Assembly (NCBI RefSeq): GCF_030052815.1
Contig: NC_079502.1
Coordinates: 8,892,516 to 8,956,515 of the forward strand
Length of the DNA stretch: 64,000 bases
Reading direction: 5' to 3'
Source of the DNA: Hevea brasiliensis
Taxonomy: Eukaryota > Streptophyta > Magnoliopsida > Malpighiales > Euphorbiaceae
Part shown: positions 59,660-64,000 of the stretch, piece after piece
How the letters are laid out: every line of letters starts with the position of its first letter
Numbering within the stretch: the first letter of the stretch is position 1
Position numbers and translations under genes: made by a program
Notes under the pieces: generated by a model
Database searches by the model: none
What the model saw: only the letters and a program-made list of their open reading frames with translations
Told to the model about the DNA's origin: nothing

Positions 59660-60390
59660 TGCTAATTTTAGGATCAAGCGCTTACCACTATGCTAAAAGC
59701 TTAAGCTGTTAGTAGAGGCACAACTCTAACTCCTTATAGAGTAGCAGCCCAAGCACCATGAACTGAAGAGATCCTGGCAGATGTCGCCCACCGGGTTATC
59801 CCCACCCAAAGGCCAATAGATATGATTCTTAATTGTGAAGGAAACGAAAGAAATTGAATAGAAAATAAAAGAAAAAAAAATCAAATTTCTCTTATATATG
59901 ATGTTTAAATAAATTATTAGAATATAAGAGGAATATAATTTCTACCCTATATAAAAGGAGGGAGAATACTTATTATACCCTCATTTATCTTCTTATATCT
60001 AAGTTAATTACTCAAATATAAGTATAATGATTGTTTTTCTTTCTTTCAAAAACAAAATAATAATTTTGCCTTTGAGGTTTAATATTATTTTTGTCAATAT
60101 CATTATACATTCATTGGCCAATATTCTAAAGATATAGTTAATTATTGATTAATTGATCACTTTATAGCATACAATTATGCAAATTGCTTGAATCAAATTT
60201 ATTTTTAATTAACAATTTGTTGTGTGATATAATTAGATACAATTTGCTGAATATAAGTTAGACAACTTTCAGTCTCTGTTGGATCATAAATCAGACCGCA
60301 GTAAGACAAGTGAGTCTATTTACCAACCAAGGATCAATGCAGCTTGCAAATTGGGAAGCTCCTGCATCTTTCCCTTCTCTGAAAACAATC
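59660..60390 (-). repeat. LTR block, copy 2 (probable 5' LTR of the SIRE-like element)
   Basis: Same ~730 bp block as 57850-58595. On the minus strand it ends just before a degenerate primer site (TTAGCATCAAAGC at 59648-59660) and the gag leader, the place of a 5' LTR. Its outer end is not defined; similarity stops near 60390. Confidence 0.65.
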
Positions 60391-60844
60391 CAACCACATA
60401 GATGAACATCATCTAAAAGCTAAAAGTTCACAAAAGTGACCATGAACAGCTGAGAGAAGAGCAGAAATGATGGGGGAGATGTAGAAGGCTAATGAGATAA
60501 TTTCCATATAAATAGTAGTAATTTCCCTCCATTCTCCTCCAAATTGGAGGGGAAATCTTTTGGGTAAGATGCAATGAATTGAAAAATGCATTTTTTTCCT
60601 CAATTCTCCTCTGGAGGAACCAAGGATATCAAGTTTTATTTATTTTTTTCTCTCTCTTTTTTTCAAAGGTCTGTTTGGTTTAATTACTGGATATAGCTAA
60701 AACATATAATATCCTCTGAAATTCTTTATTTCATTTGAAATATGCAATTTCAAAAGCTGCAAATTCTTGAAGTCAGATGCAACTTTAAATTCCATTACAA
60801 TAGGTCTTTGTGGATGAAATGAGCAACTGAATTTCAGAAGAAGA
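60391..60844. other. Intergenic DNA, nothing recognised
   Basis: No gene or repeat boundary seen. A short minus-strand frame at 60409-60603 has no domain features. Confidence 0.45.
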
Positions 60845-61135
60845 AAAGTAAATAAAATATTGAGTCACCCCTTAATTAGCAATTACGTAGAACAAAGAGA
60901 CACATATATAGATAGAGGCTTAACACAGCCTTCAAGTTTTATTATAATAGTTCCTTTGAAGCACACCAAACTGGGGAGGTGTTTGCACTGCAAGCATTCA
61001 AGGTTTATTGCACAACATACCTAGGTACTTACTTAGCTCGTATAGAGCTAGACTTAACATACACAAGCGCAAACTTATATGGAGACTGGTTAATCGTCCA
61101 GTCTAGACATTAACCACTAAAACACAGAATATCCT
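60845..61135 (-). other. SEO 3' flank, partly duplicated at 50965-51146
   Basis: Lies directly downstream of the SEO coding region and may include its 3' UTR. AATAAAA-like words occur on the minus strand near 60855 and 60950, but no polyadenylation site can be fixed. Confidence 0.45.
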
Positions 61136-61240
61136 AAATTACAATGCAAGAAAATTCTCGCATTAATTAATTATTTATTCTTTTAACGAACCGCCAGATG
61201 GCCGGTGATCACCTCCACCATAACAAGCCAACCTTGGTCA

Positions 61241-63980
61241 CTACTCATAGCAACGGTACATCAGGTACTTGCCCATTTTACGATCATAAATTGCGCATAT
61301 CATCATCTCATCTGGGACCCTTGGAACAGTGGTGGGGAGAACAATGTGATAACAATGGTGTTTTTGGACCTTAAGATGTTATTCGATCTGTTGGTTGAGT
61401 TCTAGCACAAAAGAATCAATGTTCGTGCCAGCTTTCCACCAGTTATTTATCCCTACCAACACATCCCGAACGACTTCTTCTGTGGCTTTCACCACTTTAT
61501 GAGATGATACTAATTGACCAAACACAGCCCATCCCTTGTTGCTGCCATTGAAGCTTAGCAAAGACATGACATCTTTCATGGTATCGTTTTCTTTAGCATT
61601 CTTGCCATCTCGTATCCCCCAAGAAAAGATGATTTCCAATCGGGTCCAAAAGTGCCAACTCTGTGTTTCACCAGTTTTCCAGTATCCACCAACCTTTTTT
61701 GCTGTGATGAAATAAAAAATGGCATTGTTGTAATGATCGATGGCATTGCTCTTGCTCACATAAACCAAATCTATGGTGATCTTTGTGGAATTCTTTACCT
61801 GATTTATCATAGTGGTGAAGTCCTTGATCCACTTGATGTCTTCTCCTCCGTAAAGGCATAAGATTGAAGCTAGCTTTGACTGATATATATACACTCATAT
61901 TTTAATTAGTCTACTAAAAATACTTAAAAGCTAAATTAAATTTAATCAATGATCTCTTGACTCAGTTTTGATAAAAAAAGTTTTATGAGTTCAAACTCCA
62001 ATTGAAGTCTAATTAAAAATAAAATTTATTATCTTATGAAAAAAACTATTAATATAAATTATAGGAATGTAAAATTACTGAATCTTCTGGATAAATTCCT
62101 CCGAGAAGTAGATCCAGGGTTATCTGCAGATTCTGATGCCACAGTGATTTCTTTGGATCGTGAATAGAGAATAGGCTGAGCAAATCTCCTGATATCCACA
62201 GCGGGTCAAGAGTACGAGGGGTAAGGGATTTTGAATGTCCTTTGGAAGCAGTGGCACCAGAATTGTCTCATTTGTGAATTTCCATACCTCCTGATGTACC
62301 TAATGGCCACTGGTTTGATGATTTTAGGATTTCGCACTGTGTACCAAGGCATCAGGGATTGCAATGACGAAAACTCGCGTTCATTGAACTCGTCCACAAT
62401 TGGAAGCCACACTATATGATACCTATTCTGCTCCTTGGTTTGCAGTTTTAGGTACAATTTAGTAAGAGTCTTCATTTCTGCATGACAGGCATCAGGACCA
62501 GATATGAGCAGCCACACGTTGGAGCCCTTTAGCGAATTAATATCGACCTGCATTTGTTTCGAAAAGAATTTTAAAACTATAACTTGTAATACTTAACAAG
62601 TGAGATGCTGGGAAGTGTCAGAGTTGAAATTGGGTAAATTGCGAACCTCTTTCTTGTTGTCATGGCCTACCACAAGGGCTGTCTTCCCACCCTCGACGTC
62701 AAATAAGTCGCTGAGGATGGTATGGTCTTGGTATGTGTTGAAACGATTGATGAGCCACTTGTAAGTTTCTGCAATATCCCAATGGTGATCTTTATTCAGT
62801 AATTCCGAAAAGGGGTTGTTAAGGTCGTTAGAATGGCCAATAAAGGGCTTAATTACCAATTTCATGTTTGCGATGAGAAAATTTAACTTGCAGGACTTTC
62901 TGCATGCTACTAACTTTAGAAGCCAGCGTTTTCAGTTGCGATGTCATTTCTGCCATGGTGTTCCTGAAATACAGTAAATTGGTTACTGTTTTATTTACTT
63001 GGAAATAAAAAAATGGATTAAGGAAGCATTCCAAGACTTACTGATTTCTCAACCCAACAAGTTTAGCAATATAAGAGCTGCAGGTCACAACACTATAAAT
63101 CGTCCAGTAGGTAGCTCTGGCTATTTCAGTCGGGGCAGATGGTTGTTCTTCAGCTTCAAAATACTTAGGATCTAGAACACTGAACTGGAGAACACATTTG
63201 ATTACAGTCATTATGGCGTGGATAAGCTCATTAATTGCTCCAGAGAGATTTTGGGATGCACTGCCAATTTCTTGATGAATTGCAGCTGCTTAAGGAAAGC
63301 CATATTCTTGGCAACTGATCTGGAGTGTCAAGCTGAGTAAGCAGATAAAATTCACCATAATTCACTGCAAAAGCAGCTGCCACAATAACCAGCTTTTCAT
63401 CCCACAGATAGTTTTGAAGTTCTTTTCGAGAATCGTCATAGTTGTTTCTTCCGCATCTCTATCCGTGCAATTGCATGCTAGCTGTAGATTACAAACATGT
63501 TCAAAGATTCGTCAGTGACTCCAAAATCAGTAACTAAACTTTAATGTAATTATATGAATGAAGGAAGAATTTAATGCAATCATATATCATCATCGGTTAT
63601 CAAGAAAACCTTGCAGCAGATTTTGTTTATGGGGAAGCCGGTACTTCATGCACTACTGATTTTTCCTGCAAAAGAATAATTACTTTCATGTCAGTATTTC
63701 ATAATTTTTAACTATTAAGAATGGAGAAGAGAAATTTGAACATACATTTGGAAACATCATGATCACTTTTGGGATTGTCATGAAGCAAGATTTTGCCAAT
63801 GATGCTGAATAAACCGTCAAGGTTATCAACTTGGCGACCCTGAGGTTTATGGGTTTTTTGAACTTTCTTAATTATTGCATCCTCATCGGACTCCAATAGT
63901 TTCGAAGCCGAGAGGAGACCTTGAGTCACTTGAGCAGTCACTTGCTGCTTCAGTGAGGAAACGTTGGATAACCAAGACAT
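61241..63980 (-). pseudogene. SIEVE ELEMENT OCCLUSION (SEO) gene, broken as written
   Basis: SEO proteins form the forisome/P-protein filaments of phloem sieve elements. Likely exons on the minus strand: 63980-63746 (ATG, SLKQQVTAQVTQGLL), 63665-63610, 63481-63042 (LACNCTDRDAEETT; FAVNYGEFYLLTQ; IARATYWTIYSVVTCSSYIA), 62963-62647, 62547-62079 (NVWLLISGPD; YHIVWLPIVDEF; LQSLMPWYTV) and 61879-61241 (CLYGGEDIKWIKDF; GWAVFGQLV). Most junctions have GT/AG; 63042 has AATCA then GTAAGT. Damage: stop or frame loss in exon 2, at least two frame changes in exon 3, two near 62290 and 62265, and an in-frame TAA at 61379-61381, after which the conserved end (CAIYDRKMGKYLMYRC) continues in frame to a TAG at 61241. 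This is either a pseudogene or a gene with consensus errors. Confidence 0.85.
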
Positions 63981-64000
63981 GTTTGCAAGATTAGGTGTGT

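Larger units (their letters stand above)
51147..60390 (-). mobile_element. SIRE-like Ty1/copia element, minus strand, internally deleted
   Basis: Minus-strand order is LTR-like end (59660-60390), gag, protease, integrase, a short RNase H end and an extra downstream ORF. Gag, zinc-knuckle and integrase wording fits the SIRE/Maximus group, which is known for an ORF after pol. The RT is missing, gag is split by a solo LTR (57495-58903) and the extra ORF by a MITE (53370-53864). The 3' boundary is uncertain: only a ~165 bp LTR-like fragment at 51147 and no target duplication. Confidence 0.7.

Overview
The window is intergenic DNA of a flowering plant (a eudicot; Malpighiales such as a spurge-family tree is a guess from repeat flavour only). 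It is about two-thirds A+T, full of (AT)n tracts, and nearly all coding capacity belongs to decayed retrotransposons stacked inside each other. The only host gene is a SIEVE ELEMENT OCCLUSION (SEO) gene on the minus strand at the right end (61241-63980), which as written is broken.

Layout. 160-2063 is copy A of a ~1.9 kb dispersed repeat. 2064-7424 is AT-rich DNA with one foldback MITE (3122-3916). 7425-9744 is an LTR-like fragment with ~180 bp tandem repeats. Copy B of the dispersed repeat (9745-10937, resuming 34802-35532) is split by a Ty3/gypsy element of the Athila type (10938-34801, target duplication AATAT). Copy A preserves the empty site. The Athila 3' LTR is itself split by a Ty1/copia element (24032-33542, target duplication TAAGG). 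35711-38810 is a degenerate minus-strand copia pol, split by a small non-coding LTR element with PBS and PPT (36041-37881, target duplication GTTTT). 38870-40030 is a plus-strand LINE fragment. 40690-46417 is a minus-strand LINE remnant (ORF1 plus 3' tail, no ORF2), split by a 2.76 kb hAT-like element (41761-44517) that carries a 490 bp Mutator-like MITE (42424-42913). An Athila LTR (46418-48041) stands alone at the LINE's broken 5' end, followed by a ~1.7 kb foldback element (48130-49875). 51147-60390 is a minus-strand SIRE-like copia element with an extra downstream ORF. It has lost most of its RT and carries a hAT MITE (53370-53864) and a 1.4 kb solo LTR (57495-58903).

Order of events. Target duplications and split reading frames give relative ages: host repeat, then Athila, then copia; LINE, then hAT-like element, then MITE; copia pol, then the small LTR element; SIRE-like element, then its MITE and solo LTR.

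Most unusual points. (1) Athila carries a ten-unit ~73 bp array built on TGCATAAG...CTTATGCA inverted motifs, and the same motif block occurs in its LTRs. (2) Athila and the SIRE-like copia both carry a third ORF that looks like the same plant transposon-protein family. (3) Two recent LTR copies differ mainly at CAG/CTG sites, and several SEO frameshifts fall at such sites, so part of the apparent damage may be consensus error at methylated cytosines.
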